Source: Neisseriaceae bacterium (GTDB taxonomy: Bacteria > Pseudomonadota > Gammaproteobacteria > Burkholderiales > Neisseriaceae). From it: a stretch of DNA of 11,164 bases. The position numbers and the translations under genes were made by a program. The stretch's first letter is position 1, and every line of letters begins with the position of its first letter. Positions 1 to 6,735 of this stretch are shown here, one piece after another. The notes below the pieces were generated by a model. The model ran no database searches. It had not been told where the DNA came from and was given only the letters and a program-made list of their open reading frames with translations. The stretch covers positions 1-11,164 of the forward strand of contig JAGNPU010000027.1 in the NCBI GenBank assembly GCA_017989485.1. The letters run 5' to 3'.

Positions 1-1906
1 CACCCAGATTGGCCTCATGCTCTTTGGCCTTGGCTTTTAAGTCTTCAACGTCAACGTTGCCGAGCTCATCACAGGCCACAACCACCACCTTCATGCCGGC
101 CATTTGTGCCGATGCGGGGTTGGTGCCGTGGGCAGAGCGAGGAATCAAGCACACGTCGCGATGGCTTTCACCACGAGACTCATGGTAGCGACGAATCACC
201 ACCAGACCGGCGTATTCGCCTTGGGCGCCAGAGTTAGGCTGTAGCGACATGGCGTCAAAACCGGTGATGATTTTCAACTGTTCCGCCAGGCCATCCAACA
301 TGCCCATATACCCTTGCGTTTGGTCTTGCGGCGCAAACGGATGCATGTTAGAGAATTCAGGCCAGGTAATCGGCAACATTTCTGCCGTGGCATTCAGCTT
401 CATGGTGCAGCTGCCCAAGGAAATCATGCTGAAGTTCAGCGCAATGTCTTTGCTTTCTAGGCGTTTTAAATAGCGCAGCATTTCGTGTTCGGTGTGGTAG
501 CTGTTGAACACTGGGTGTGACAGGATGGCGTCGGTACGCAAAACGGCGGCCGGCAAACGCGTGGCCACGGTGTCGATTAAGGCGTCTTGGCCCACAAACA
601 GCTGGGTCAGCTGATGTAAATCCTCTAGGCTAGACTCTTCGTGGAAGGCCACGGCCAACACGCTGTTCGATACCTGACGCAGGTTGAAGCCCGCTTTTTG
701 TGCTGCAGCGTACACGTTGGCGGCTTGGTCACCCAAATCCACCTGCACGGTGTCAAACAAAACCTCATGCACCACTTTGCCGCCGGCGGCCACCACGGTA
801 TTGGCAAAAGCGCTGGCCAAGGTGTGAATGCGGTTGGCAATGCGTTTCACGCCCACAGGGCCGTGGTACACGGCGTACATGCCAGCCAGGTTGGCCAACA
901 ATACCTGAGAGGTACAAATGTTCGAGTTGGCTTTCTCGCGGCGAATGTGTTGTTCACGGGTTTGCAAAGCCATGCGCAAGGCAGGCTTGCCACCGGCGTC
1001 AACCGACACGCCGATCAAACGACCAGGCGCGGAACGCTTCATGCTGTCTTTAAAGGCAAAATACGCTGCGTGAGGGCCACCAAAGCCCATGGGCACGCCA
1101 AAGCGTTGGGTGTTGCCCAAGGCCACGTCGGCACCCATTTCGCCCGGTGATTTCAACAGCACCAGGCTCATGATGTCGGCGGCCACGCAGGCCAAAGCGC
1201 CTTTGGCTTTGACCGCCGCAATCACGTCGGTCAAATCAACCACGTCGCCGTTCACGCCCACGTATTGGAACAGGGCGCCAAAGTAATCGCCGGCAGCGGC
1301 CAGGGCTAAGTCACCGATGACCAGCTCAAAATCAAAGTATTTGGCACGGGTTTGCATCACGGCCAGGGTTTGTGGCAGCACGCGGCTGTCCACGAAGAAT
1401 TGGTTAGACTTAGAGCGCGACACGCGCTTGGCCATCGCCATGGCTTCCGCAGCGGCCGTGGCTTCGTCCAATAAAGACGCGCCAGACACTTCTAGGCCAG
1501 ACAAATCAATACACACCTGTTGGAAGTTTAACAAGGCTTCTAAACGGCCTTGTGACACTTCTGCTTGGTAAGGGGTATACGCCGTGTACCAACCTGGGTT
1601 TTCCAACACGTTGCGGGCAATGACGTTGGGCAAACGGGTAGGGTAATAGCCCATGCCGATGTAGCTTTTAAAAATCTTGTTTTTGCTGGCAATGGCCTTA
1701 AGCTTAGCCAAGGCATCGGCTTCGGTAAGGCTGTCTGGCAAACCGAACGGCTGCGGCATCAACACGCTGTCCGGAACGGTTTGGGCCACAAACTCGGCCA
1801 TGCTGTTCAGGCCTAAATCGGCCAACATGCTGGCCTGCTCGGCCGCTGAGGTGCCAATATGGCGCCCTACGAATTCTTCATTGAAGAATAATGATTGAAT
1901 ACTCAT
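1..1906 (-). CDS. gcvP: Glycine dehydrogenase (decarboxylating), P protein, C-terminus cut by window edge
   Basis: P protein of the glycine cleavage system: a PLP enzyme that decarboxylates glycine and passes the aminomethyl group to the lipoyl arm of GcvH. The reading frame is open from ATG at 1906 to the left edge, 635 residues of about 950 usual for the fused bacterial form. The N-terminus (MSIQSLFFNEEFVGRHIGTS) and the internal motifs YYPTRLPNVIARN, ENPGWYTAYTPYQAE, LGSCTMKLNA and SAHGTNPASAQMAGM are characteristic. The last of these belongs to the C-terminal catalytic half. The PLP-binding lysine (in a LNLHKTFCIPHGGGGPG-type motif in relatives) lies beyond the edge and cannot be checked. 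The start is supported by AAAGGG eight bases upstream. It lies 91 bp downstream of gcvH on the same strand, with a terminator-like hairpin in between, so its expression may be lower than that of gcvH or partly independent. Confidence 0.97.
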   Translation of the reverse strand, partial: MSIQSLFFNEEFVGRHIGTSAAEQASMLADLGLNSMAEFVAQTVPDSVLMPQPFGLPDSLTEADALAKLKAIASKNKIFKSYIGMGYYPTRLPNVIARNVLENPGWYTAYTPYQAEVSQGRLEALLNFQQVCIDLSGLEVSGASLLDEATAAAEAMAMAKRVSRSKSNQFFVDSRVLPQTLAVMQTRAKYFDFELVIGDLALAAAGDYFGALFQYVGVNGDVVDLTDVIAAVKAKGALACVAADIMSLVLLKSPGEMGADVALGNTQRFGVPMGFGGPHAAYFAFKDSMKRSAPGRLIGVSVDAGGKPALRMALQTREQHIRREKANSNICTSQVLLANLAGMYAVYHGPVGVKRIANRIHTLASAFANTVVAAGGKVVHEVLFDTVQVDLGDQAANVYAAAQKAGFNLRQVSNSVLAVAFHEESSLEDLHQLTQLFVGQDALIDTVATRLPAAVLRTDAILSHPVFNSYHTEHEMLRYLKRLESKDIALNFSMISLGSCTMKLNATAEMLPITWPEFSNMHPFAPQDQTQGYMGMLDGLAEQLKIITGFDAMSLQPNSGAQGEYAGLVVIRRYHESRGESHRDVCLIPRSAHGTNPASAQMAGMKVVVVACDELGNVDVEDLKAKAKEHEANLG

Positions 1907-1962
1907 GAGTTAAACCCTTTAATAAGCAAAATGACAACGCCTTACGCGCATGACATCAAGGC

Positions 1963-1987
1963 AAAACAAAGCCCGCAAAAGCGGGCT
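1963..1987 (-). terminator. Stem-loop between gcvH and gcvP
   Basis: On the minus strand AGCCCGC and GCGGGCT form a perfect 7-bp GC-rich stem with a TTTT loop, followed by TTGTTTTGC. It begins ten bases after the gcvH stop codon. It has the form of a Rho-independent terminator with an interrupted U tract. Because gcvP follows on the same strand, it is probably a partial terminator or a 3'-end stabiliser rather than a complete stop. Confidence 0.75.
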
Positions 1988-1997
1988 CATCAGAATA

Positions 1998-2381
1998 CTA
2001 GTCGATTTCGGCAGCGTATTGCTCTGCGCTCATCAAACCATCCAAATCACCCACGTTGCTAGGCTTCACGCGGAAGAACCAACCGGCGCCGTAAGGGTCG
2101 GTATTGGCCAAGTCTGGGCTGGCAATCAAGTCTTCGTTAATGGCCACAATTTCGCCGGCAATCGGCGCATTGATGTCAGAAGCGGCCTTAACCGATTCAA
2201 CCACGCCGGCCTGATCGTCTGCGCCTAGGGTGTCGCCCACGTTTGGCAACTCAACAAACACGATGTCGCCCAAGGCTTCCTGTGCGTGTTCGGTAATGCC
2301 CACGGTCACGGTGCCGTCAGCTTCTAGTTTCAACCACTCGTGTGACTCAATGTATTTTAAATCTGCAGGAATATTGCTCAT
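1998..2381 (-). CDS. gcvH: Glycine cleavage system H protein
   Basis: Lipoyl carrier protein of the glycine cleavage complex; it shuttles the aminomethyl group from GcvP to GcvT and is reoxidised by dihydrolipoamide dehydrogenase. The 127 residues match the usual bacterial length (about 125-130). The lipoylation motif ESVKAASD places the modified lysine at residue 65. The N-terminal Y-x-x-SHEW segment (residues 10-16) and the [19 protein letters not shown] segment are typical of the family. The ATG at 2381 has GGAG eight bases upstream. It lies between gcvT and gcvP, about 91-92 bp from each, with a stem-loop on either side. No lipoyl synthesis genes are visible here. Confidence 0.98.
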   Translation of the reverse strand: MSNIPADLKYIESHEWLKLEADGTVTVGITEHAQEALGDIVFVELPNVGDTLGADDQAGVVESVKAASDINAPIAGEIVAINEDLIASPDLANTDPYGAGWFFRVKPSNVGDLDGLMSAEQYAAEID

Positions 2382-2441
2382 CTTAAATTCTCCAGTGTAG
2401 GGATGATGCGATCATTAAATAAAAACCAAATTCAGCCAAGA

Positions 2442-2468
2442 TAAAGGCCGCCGACGCGCGGCAGCCTT
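2442..2468 (-). terminator. Stem-loop between gcvT and gcvH
   Basis: Directly after the gcvT stop, the minus strand can fold AAGG-CTG-CCGC, loop GCGTCG, GCGG-CCTT: eight pairs with a three-base bulge. It is followed by TTATCTT, which is only partly U-rich. It resembles a weak terminator or processing hairpin, and gcvH follows on the same strand. A separate small palindrome (ATGAT-GCG-ATCAT on the plus strand, 2403-2415) lies just upstream of gcvH. Confidence 0.45.
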
Positions 2469-2473
2469 GGTAC

Positions 2474-3562
2474 TTACAATTCAAACATTGCCTTGCCTTG
2501 ACGCACAAACGGCAGCTTAATCACGCGCACATCGGTTAAGGTGCCACGAATGTCCACCTGAGCCGCGTCCGCCGTTGCCGCAGGCACGCGCGCAATCGCA
2601 ATCGACAGCTTCAAGCTGGGTGAGAACGTGCCGCTGGTGATCACACCAGTGCCCACATTGGGAATATTCACTTCCATGCCTTCACGCAAAACGCCGCGCG
2701 TGGTCATCACCAAACCCACCTGCTTCACGTCAACGCCGGTTTCTTTTTTCTCTGCCAGCGCCGCTTTGCCGATAAAGTCGCGGTCGCTCCAAGAAATGGT
2801 CCAGCCCATGCCGGCTTCTAGCGGCGTAATGTCTTCATCCATGTCATGACCGTATAGGTTCATGCCGGCTTCCAAGCGTAGGGTGTCGCGCGCGCCTAGG
2901 CCACACGGCACCACGCCAGCGTCTTTTAATGCGGCAAAGAAGGCCAAGGCCTCTTGATTGGGCAACAGCACCTCTACGCCGTCTTCACCGGTGTAGCCGG
3001 TGCGGGCCACAAACCAATCGTTGGCCAACTGCGCGCCTTGGAACAGGCCCAAGCCGGCAACGGTGTCGGTCCACTCTGGCTTGACGGTGGCTAATTTGGC
3101 AATCGCGTTAGGGCCTTGGACGGCCAAAATGGCTAGGTCCGTGCGCACGCTGAGCTGAACGCCAAACGGCGCCGCTGTTTTTTGAAACCACGCCACGTCT
3201 TTTTCACGCGTCGCGGCATTGGAAATAATGCGGTAACCGCCTTCGCTCAAATACACGATTAAGTCATCAATGACGCCACCGTGCTCGTTCAACATCGGTG
3301 AGTACAGGGCTTTGCCGACCACTTTTAGCTTGGCCACGTCGTTTGCCAACAGGTATTGCAACCATGCTTGCGCCTGTTCGCCCACCACGTCGGTAATCGT
3401 CATGTGGGACACGTCAAACATGCCCGCATCGGTGCGCACGGCTTCGTGTTCTTTAATTTGCGAGCCGTAATGAATGGGCAATTCCCAACCACTGAAATCA
3501 ACCAGTTTGGCACCGGCATCGACATGCGCTTGATAAAATGGGGTTTTTGATAGTTGTGACAT
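2474..3562 (-). CDS. gcvT: Aminomethyltransferase, glycine cleavage T protein
   Basis: Transfers the methylene group from aminomethyl-GcvH to tetrahydrofolate and releases ammonia. From ATG at 3562 it is 362 residues, close to the 364 of E. coli GcvT. Visible family motifs are MFDVSHM (48-54), [49 protein letters not shown] and, near the C-terminus, [14 protein letters not shown]. Asp100 in the VIDDL motif corresponds to the folate-binding Asp101 of the E. coli enzyme. The frame could be extended to a TTG at 3577, but that codon forms part of the Shine-Dalgarno (TTGGAG); GGAG lies nine bases before the ATG at 3562, so the ATG is the better start. First gene of the operon, directly behind the glycine riboswitch. 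Confidence 0.98.
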   Translation of the reverse strand: MSQLSKTPFYQAHVDAGAKLVDFSGWELPIHYGSQIKEHEAVRTDAGMFDVSHMTITDVVGEQAQAWLQYLLANDVAKLKVVGKALYSPMLNEHGGVIDDLIVYLSEGGYRIISNAATREKDVAWFQKTAAPFGVQLSVRTDLAILAVQGPNAIAKLATVKPEWTDTVAGLGLFQGAQLANDWFVARTGYTGEDGVEVLLPNQEALAFFAALKDAGVVPCGLGARDTLRLEAGMNLYGHDMDEDITPLEAGMGWTISWSDRDFIGKAALAEKKETGVDVKQVGLVMTTRGVLREGMEVNIPNVGTGVITSGTFSPSLKLSIAIARVPAATADAAQVDIRGTLTDVRVIKLPFVRQGKAMFEL

Positions 3563-3579
3563 TTTTGATGGCTCCAATG

Positions 3580-3615
3580 TAAATAAGAACGCCCTTTTTA
3601 TGATTAAAGGTGCGT
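3580..3615 (-). terminator. Candidate expression-platform hairpin of the glycine riboswitch
   Basis: Downstream of aptamer 2 the minus strand reads ACGCACCTTT, a seven-base loop, then AAAAGGGCGT: nine pairs of ten with one A-G mismatch, followed by TCTTATTT. The shape is that of a modest intrinsic terminator ending about 18 bases before the gcvT start codon. In an ON-type glycine riboswitch such a hairpin would be disfavoured by glycine binding. I did not find an antiterminator pairing by eye, so a role in translation is equally possible. Confidence 0.45.
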
Positions 3616-3620
3616 ACCCT

Positions 3621-3820
3621 ATCTGTCCTGAAACCTGAGATTTTCGAAACCGACGGTGCGGTAAAGCAGCCGTAATTTCTTTCCCCCTTCGGTGGGCCAG
3701 GCTTGGCCGCTCTCCAGATTTGCTTGAGCGCCAAAGGCGCTCGTTGCTTAACAGTCCTGTTACCTGAGCGATTACAAGGGTGTATGCGCCTTCGGTGGTG
3801 CCTAAGCACGCTCTCCTGCC
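3621..3820 (-). promoter_or_regulatory. Tandem glycine riboswitch (two aptamers)
   Basis: RNA in front of gcvT containing two copies of the glycine aptamer. Aptamer 1 spans 3820 to 3750: GGAGAGCGTG, CACCGAAGG, ATCGCTCAGGTAACAGGACTG. Aptamer 2 spans 3719 to 3621: TCTGGAGAGC, CACCGAAGGGG, AATCTCAGGTTTCAGGACAGA. P1 stems can be drawn: GGCAG with CTGTT (with G-U pairs) for aptamer 1, and ATCTG with CAGAT for aptamer 2. The GGAGAG / CCGAAGG / CTCAGG-N5-GGAC core is diagnostic of the class. Glycine binding in such leaders usually turns on gcv expression, so excess glycine is broken down. The linker between aptamers (3749-3720) is about 30 bases and contains a perfect hairpin at 3726-3742. Reading frames crossing this region are not genes. 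Confidence 0.96.
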
Positions 3821-3831
3821 AAACTGACACT

Positions 3832-3860
3832 ATTATCTTTTGTTTGCTCCCGTTTGGCAA
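3832..3860 (-). promoter_or_regulatory. Sigma-70 promoter of the gcvTHP operon
   Basis: On the minus strand TTGCCA (3860-3855) and GATAAT (3837-3832) are separated by exactly 17 bases; each matches the consensus at five of six positions. The predicted start, near 3825, lies just before the aptamer 1 P1 stem, as expected for a riboswitch leader with a very short 5' tail. Confidence 0.8.
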
Positions 3861-3963
3861 GCCAATCCCGCGCATGGCCGTTTTTGCTGACCGCACCATC
3901 GACCTTGGTGGCCCACACTGTGCCGCCTAAGTAACAAAACTTAATCAAAGATGTTATATAATA

Positions 3964-3978
3964 TTGCAAATTATGCTG
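3964..3978. promoter_or_regulatory. Candidate Lrp-type binding site
   Basis: TTGCAAATTATGCTG matches the E. coli Lrp consensus YAGHAWATTWTDCTR at 14 of 15 positions (only position 2 differs) and has partial dyad symmetry (GCA-AATTA-TGC). It lies in an AT-rich patch (about 3935-3980) within the gap between gcv and the Lrp-family gene, roughly 140-155 bp upstream of the inferred gcv start. In E. coli, Lrp activates gcv from upstream sites at comparable distances. That this organism's regulator shares the E. coli consensus is an inference. Confidence 0.5.
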
Positions 3979-4085
3979 TGCTTCCTCTATGATAGGCCGA
4001 CGAAGCAACACCCACCCGCGAATAGGCGTGCATCTGCTTGATTCATCGGGCTTAAGTCCCGCTGCGCGGGGACACTAAAGAGGCA

Positions 4086-4111
4086 ATGGCGTATTGGCAA
4101 CGGTACGCCAT
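4086..4111. repeat. Perfect 8-bp inverted repeat, candidate operator
   Basis: ATGGCGTA at 4086-4093 and TACGCCAT at 4104-4111 are perfect inverted repeats with a ten-base spacer. The repeat centres lie about 18 bp apart, which suits a dimeric regulator bound on one DNA face. A direct repeat GCCATATT (4107-4114 and 4126-4133, period 19) overlaps its right arm. It lies about 150 bp before the Lrp-family start codon. It is not followed by a T tract, so it is not an intrinsic terminator. Confidence 0.45.
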
Positions 4112-4162
4112 ATTGTTTTATGAATGCCATATTTGCAAACATATTCTTGCTTAGGCATTCCT

Positions 4163-4191
4163 CTTTCAGGTATTCTTCTACTACATATACT
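4163..4191 (+). promoter_or_regulatory. Possible promoter of the Lrp-family gene
   Basis: TATACT at 4186-4191 matches the -10 consensus at five of six positions. With a 17-base spacer, the -35 would be CTTTCA at 4163-4168, only three of six. An alternative is TTGCTT (4147-4152) with TATTCT (4171-4176) at an 18-base spacing. Either would leave a leader of about 60-80 bases. A poor -35 would fit an activated promoter, but the call is weak. Confidence 0.3.
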
Positions 4192-4258
4192 AATACTAAC
4201 GTTTACTGTGACACCCATTTCGTCGTCCAACCACCATTTGGGCTTAGGAGAAAGCTTC

Positions 4259-4741
4259 ATGAAGAATGTGATTTTAGATAAGACTGATCTAAAGATTTTA
4301 CAAGTGCTACAAGAGAACGGTCGCTTGACCAACGTTGAGCTGTCTGAACGCGTGGCCCTGTCGCCATCGCCATGCCTGCGTCGTTTGAAGCAGCTAGAAG
4401 ACGCCGGCGTGATCCGCCGCTATGCCGCCCTATTGGAGCCACAAAGCATGGGCCTAGGCCTACAGGCCATTATTCGCGTGTCCCTCAACAAGGGCGACAA
4501 CGCGCGCAGCCTGTTCGATGAAGCGGTACAAGAATGGCCGGAAGTATTGTCCTGCTTCGCCCTAACTGGCGAAACCGACTATTTATTGCACACCTTCTTT
4601 GTCGACATGGAAGACTTCTCACACTTTGTTTTGGACACCCTATTGTCTCAACCTGGCGTGAACGATGCCAAATCAAGCTTCGTCCTCAAAGAAATCAAGT
4701 CCACCACCTCATTGCCTTTGGCACATCTACACCTAGATTAA
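4259..4741 (+). CDS. Lrp/AsnC-family transcriptional regulator
   Basis: Amino-acid-responsive DNA-binding protein of 160 residues, the normal length for the family. Residues 1-60 form the winged helix-turn-helix (LDKTDLKILQVLQENGRLTN, then SPSPCLRRLKQLEDAGVI). Residues about 66-150 form the RAM ligand-binding domain, with the effector loop ALTGETDYLL. From memory the sequence is very similar to meningococcal NMB0573 (AsnC), a leucine/methionine-responsive regulator encoded next to gcvT, so the neighbourhood appears conserved. ATG at 4259 has AGGAG nine bases upstream. The frame extends upstream to 4124, but that stretch is hydrophobic and unlike the family. It is transcribed away from gcvTHP across a gap that holds an Lrp-like box, so control of gcv and of itself is plausible but inferred. 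I give no symbol because lrp and asnC are both used. Confidence 0.95.
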   Translation: MKNVILDKTDLKILQVLQENGRLTNVELSERVALSPSPCLRRLKQLEDAGVIRRYAALLEPQSMGLGLQAIIRVSLNKGDNARSLFDEAVQEWPEVLSCFALTGETDYLLHTFFVDMEDFSHFVLDTLLSQPGVNDAKSSFVLKEIKSTTSLPLAHLHLD

Positions 4742-4770
4742 ATACCATAAAACGCAAGCTTATTGGCATT

Positions 4771-4810
4771 AAGACTGCTTGGCCATCCCATTGCCAGGCA
4801 GTCTTTGTTA
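4771..4810 (+). terminator. Terminator after the Lrp-family gene
   Basis: AAGACTGCTTGGC (4771-4783) and GCCAGGCAGTCTT (4793-4805) form a 13-bp stem with one wobble pair and a nine-base loop, followed by TGTTAT. The stem is strong and the U tract interrupted. It starts 30 bases after the stop codon and separates this gene from the DUF1415 gene. Confidence 0.75.
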
Positions 4811-4849
4811 TGATGAAGGTCCTTCAACTTTTGCGTCTTGGCGTCTAAC

Positions 4850-5410
4850 ATGTCTCCTTCTTACAACGATGAGCTCATCATCGACCACACCAAAGCCTGG
4901 TTAGAAAAAGCCATTATTGGCCTCAACCTGTGCCCCTTCGCCAAAGCCGTCTACGTGAAGGATCAGGTCCGCATCACGGTCAGCCATGCCAAGCACCTCG
5001 ATGGCTTTCTCGAAGACTTAGACCGCGAGCTGATTGATTTGGCCGAATGCGACCCCGACGTCACCGACACCACACTACTGGTCCAACCCACCCTATTTGA
5101 TGACTTCCTCACCTTTAACGACATGGTGTTTTTGGCCGACCAGGCCATAGACGATCACGGCTTGGGCGGCGTGTTGCAAATTGCCCCGTTTCACCCCCAG
5201 TTTCAATTTGACGGCACCGGCGCGAACGACATCAGCAATTACACCAACCGCTCGCCCTATCCCACTTTGCACCTGATCCGGGAAAGCAGCATCGACAAGG
5301 CCGTGGCCGCCATTCCCAACGCCGATGCGATTTTTGAGCGCAATATTGCCCTATTGGAAGACATGGGCCACGCCGGCTGGGCCGAGCTCAACCTCCCCAA
5401 AACAAAATAA
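4850..5410 (+). CDS. DUF1415 family protein of unknown function
   Basis: A 186-residue soluble protein, recognised by the N-terminal segment KAWLEKAIIGLNLCPFAKAV with the hallmark CPFA (Cys28-Ala31), a central ETLL-type segment here reading DTTLLVQPTLFDDF, and the C-terminal QIAPFHPQFQF and NRSPYPTLHLIRESS motifs. Such proteins are widespread in beta- and gammaproteobacteria. No function is established that I know of; the conserved Cys, His and Asp residues could suggest metal or redox chemistry, but that is speculation. No signal peptide or membrane segment is seen. The start is uncertain: neither ATG 4850 nor the in-frame TTG 4838 has a good Shine-Dalgarno. The ATG is chosen because family members begin close to this point. 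A 13-bp palindrome TGAAGGTCCTTCA (4814-4826) lies upstream. rnpB begins about 38 bases after the stop, with no terminator between them. Confidence 0.9.
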   Translation: MSPSYNDELIIDHTKAWLEKAIIGLNLCPFAKAVYVKDQVRITVSHAKHLDGFLEDLDRELIDLAECDPDVTDTTLLVQPTLFDDFLTFNDMVFLADQAIDDHGLGGVLQIAPFHPQFQFDGTGANDISNYTNRSPYPTLHLIRESSIDKAVAAIPNADAIFERNIALLEDMGHAGWAELNLPKTK

Positions 5411-5412
5411 AC

Positions 5413-5442
5413 CCGACGACCAACGGCAAGCCGTGTTAGACT
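5413..5442 (+). promoter_or_regulatory. Candidate rnpB promoter with extended -10
   Basis: TGTTAGACT (5434-5442) is an extended -10 element (TGN followed by TAGACT, four of six). It lies seven bases before 5449, exactly where the P1 helix of RNase P RNA begins. The -35 region CCGACG (5413-5418, spacer 18) matches only at GAC. The fit to the expected RNA 5' end is the best support. Confidence 0.45.
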
Positions 5443-5448
5443 TTGCCG

Positions 5449-5810
5449 GCACAAAAGTTGGCCAGACAGTCGCCGCGTGGCAACACGGGGAGGAAAGTCC
5501 GGGCTCCATAGAGCAAAATGCCAGCTAACGGCTGGGTGTCGAAAGGCAACGGAAAGTGGTGCAGAAACTAAAACCGCCGATGGCTACTTCGGTAGCACAG
5601 GTAAGGGTGAGAAGGTGCGGTAAGAGCGCACCGCGCAACGGGTAACCGCTTGCGGCAAGCTAAACCCCATTTGGAGCAAGACCAAACAGAAGGCCATGAT
5701 GCTGCTCGCATCGTCTTCGGGTAGGTTGCTTGAGCGTGCTGGTAACGGTACGCCTAGATGAATGACTGTCCACGACAGAACCCGGCTTATCGACTGACTT
5801 TTGTGCACCC
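5449..5810 (+). ncRNA. rnpB: RNase P RNA, type A
   Basis: Catalytic RNA that removes 5' leaders from tRNA precursors. The universal regions are present: CCAGACAGTCGCCGC near the 5' end, GAGGAAAGTCCGGGCTCCAT (5490-5509), ACCGCCGATGGC, AGGTAAGGGTGA-A-GGTGCGGTAAGA, and the 3' block AGATGAATGACTGTCCACGA followed by CAGAACCCGGCTTATCG. The ends were set by the P1 helix: GCACAAAAGTTGG at 5449 onward pairs with the GACTGACTTTTGTGC segment ending at 5806, leaving an unpaired ACCC tail like the ACCU of the E. coli RNA. The length of about 362 is close to the 377 of E. coli. It overlaps no real protein gene; the frames on both strands across it are shadows. Confidence 0.98.
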
Positions 5811-5816
5811 CATGAC

Positions 5817-5853
5817 CAAAACCACTGACGGCCTCGCCGTCGGTGGTTTTTTT
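5817..5853 (+). terminator. Rho-independent terminator of rnpB
   Basis: ACCACTGACGGC and GCCGTCGGTGGT form a 12-bp stem with one wobble pair and a CTC loop; the stem can be extended by flanking A-T pairs. A run of seven T residues follows. It begins about ten bases after the RNA 3' end. Confidence 0.95.
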
Positions 5854-5979
5854 GCGCCCGCCATCACCCGGCCTGCGGCACGCCCTATGGTGGCTCTGTC
5901 TGGATGCCCTATCCCCTAGCAAAACCTCAGCGTCTGGATTATCATCTATGCATCCTTTCTCTCCCCCAAAGCCACCAAT

Positions 5980-6735
5980 ATGTACGCCCAATATGGCCCT
6001 CTTTGCGCCCAAGTCTATGAACACACCAAACCCGTCGGTCACGCCATCGCGGGCGATCTTGACTATTACTACAGCCGCCTGCGCCACCTAAGCGGCCCCA
6101 TACTAGAGGCTGGCGTCGGCAACGGCCGTCTACTCATCCCCTTTCATCAAGCCGGTTTAAAGATAGAAGGCATCGACCTATCGGCCGACATGTTGGCCGT
6201 GTGCCAGCACCACTGCCATCAGGCCAACATCAAGCCTGCCCTTTATCAGGGCGACATGGGTGCCTATCCTTATCCCCATGCTTATGAAGCCATTATGATG
6301 CCCACAGGCTCTTTTGGCCTCATCACCGACCGGCACAAGGCCGTACACATTCTGTCTCATTTTCATCAACACCTACAGGTAGGCGGCCGCCTCATCCTAG
6401 ACTTAGACCTGCCCTTAGACTGGACCAGCAACCAGCACAGCATGACGACTTATGAACTGGCGCCAGACTATGGCATTACCCTAAGCCAGCACAGCCAGCA
6501 CATAGACTGGGCCAACCAAATCACGTATACCCTGCTGAAGTATGAGGCATGGCGACAAGGCCAGCTGGTTGCCACCGAGTTACAGTCCTTCAATATGCGC
6601 TGGTATGGCGTTGATGAGTTTACCCACCTACTGCTGCGCCTAGGCTATCGCGACATTGTGGTGTCTGGCGGCTATCAGTTTGGCCTGGCGCCTGAGCACA
6701 CCCACGGCCTCGTCACCTTCGAGGCCTATAAATAA
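5980..6735 (+). CDS. Class I SAM-dependent methyltransferase
   Basis: A 251-residue protein with a Rossmann-type methyltransferase core. Motif I is PILEAGVGNGR (40-50), and the acidic residue ending beta strand 2 is Asp66 in GIDLSADML. These bind S-adenosylmethionine. Further on, MPTGSFGLI and GGRLILDLDLPLDW correspond to the strand 4 and strand 5 regions. The C-terminal half (SFNMRWYGVDEFTHLLLRLG) is typical of small-molecule methyltransferases of the Methyltransf_25 type. The substrate cannot be told from sequence. No Shine-Dalgarno is seen before ATG 5980, and the 126 bases after the rnpB terminator hold no convincing promoter, so the start is not certain. The TAA stop abuts the GTG of the ATL gene, so the two are probably co-translated. 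Confidence 0.88.
   Translation: MYAQYGPLCAQVYEHTKPVGHAIAGDLDYYYSRLRHLSGPILEAGVGNGRLLIPFHQAGLKIEGIDLSADMLAVCQHHCHQANIKPALYQGDMGAYPYPHAYEAIMMPTGSFGLITDRHKAVHILSHFHQHLQVGGRLILDLDLPLDWTSNQHSMTTYELAPDYGITLSQHSQHIDWANQITYTLLKYEAWRQGQLVATELQSFNMRWYGVDEFTHLLLRLGYRDIVVSGGYQFGLAPEHTHGLVTFEAYK

Noticed and set aside
3563..3577. TTG start giving five more residues on GcvT
   Set aside because: The TTG is part of the ribosome-binding site of the ATG at 3562.
3802..4011. 69-codon minus-strand frame before the gcv operon with a partly protein-like composition
   Set aside because: It overlaps the gcv promoter and enters riboswitch aptamer 1, has no good Shine-Dalgarno, and resembles no family I know.
4056..4073. 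GC-rich hairpin GTCCCGC-TGC-GCGGGGAC in the gcv-lrp gap
   Set aside because: The stem has a bulge, there is no T tract on either strand, and no gene ends nearby; too little support to call a function.
4124..4258. 45-codon upstream extension of the Lrp-family protein
   Set aside because: The extension is hydrophobic and unlike the family, while ATG 4259 has a strong AGGAG at nine bases.
4340..4352. CTGTCTGAA and several CCTGAA words resembling Neisseriaceae DNA uptake sequences
   Set aside because: None matches a known 12-base dialect fully, no dialect recurs, and most lie in codons that explain them.
5584..6087. 167-codon minus-strand frame
   Set aside because: It is antisense to rnpB and its terminator, with no family resemblance.
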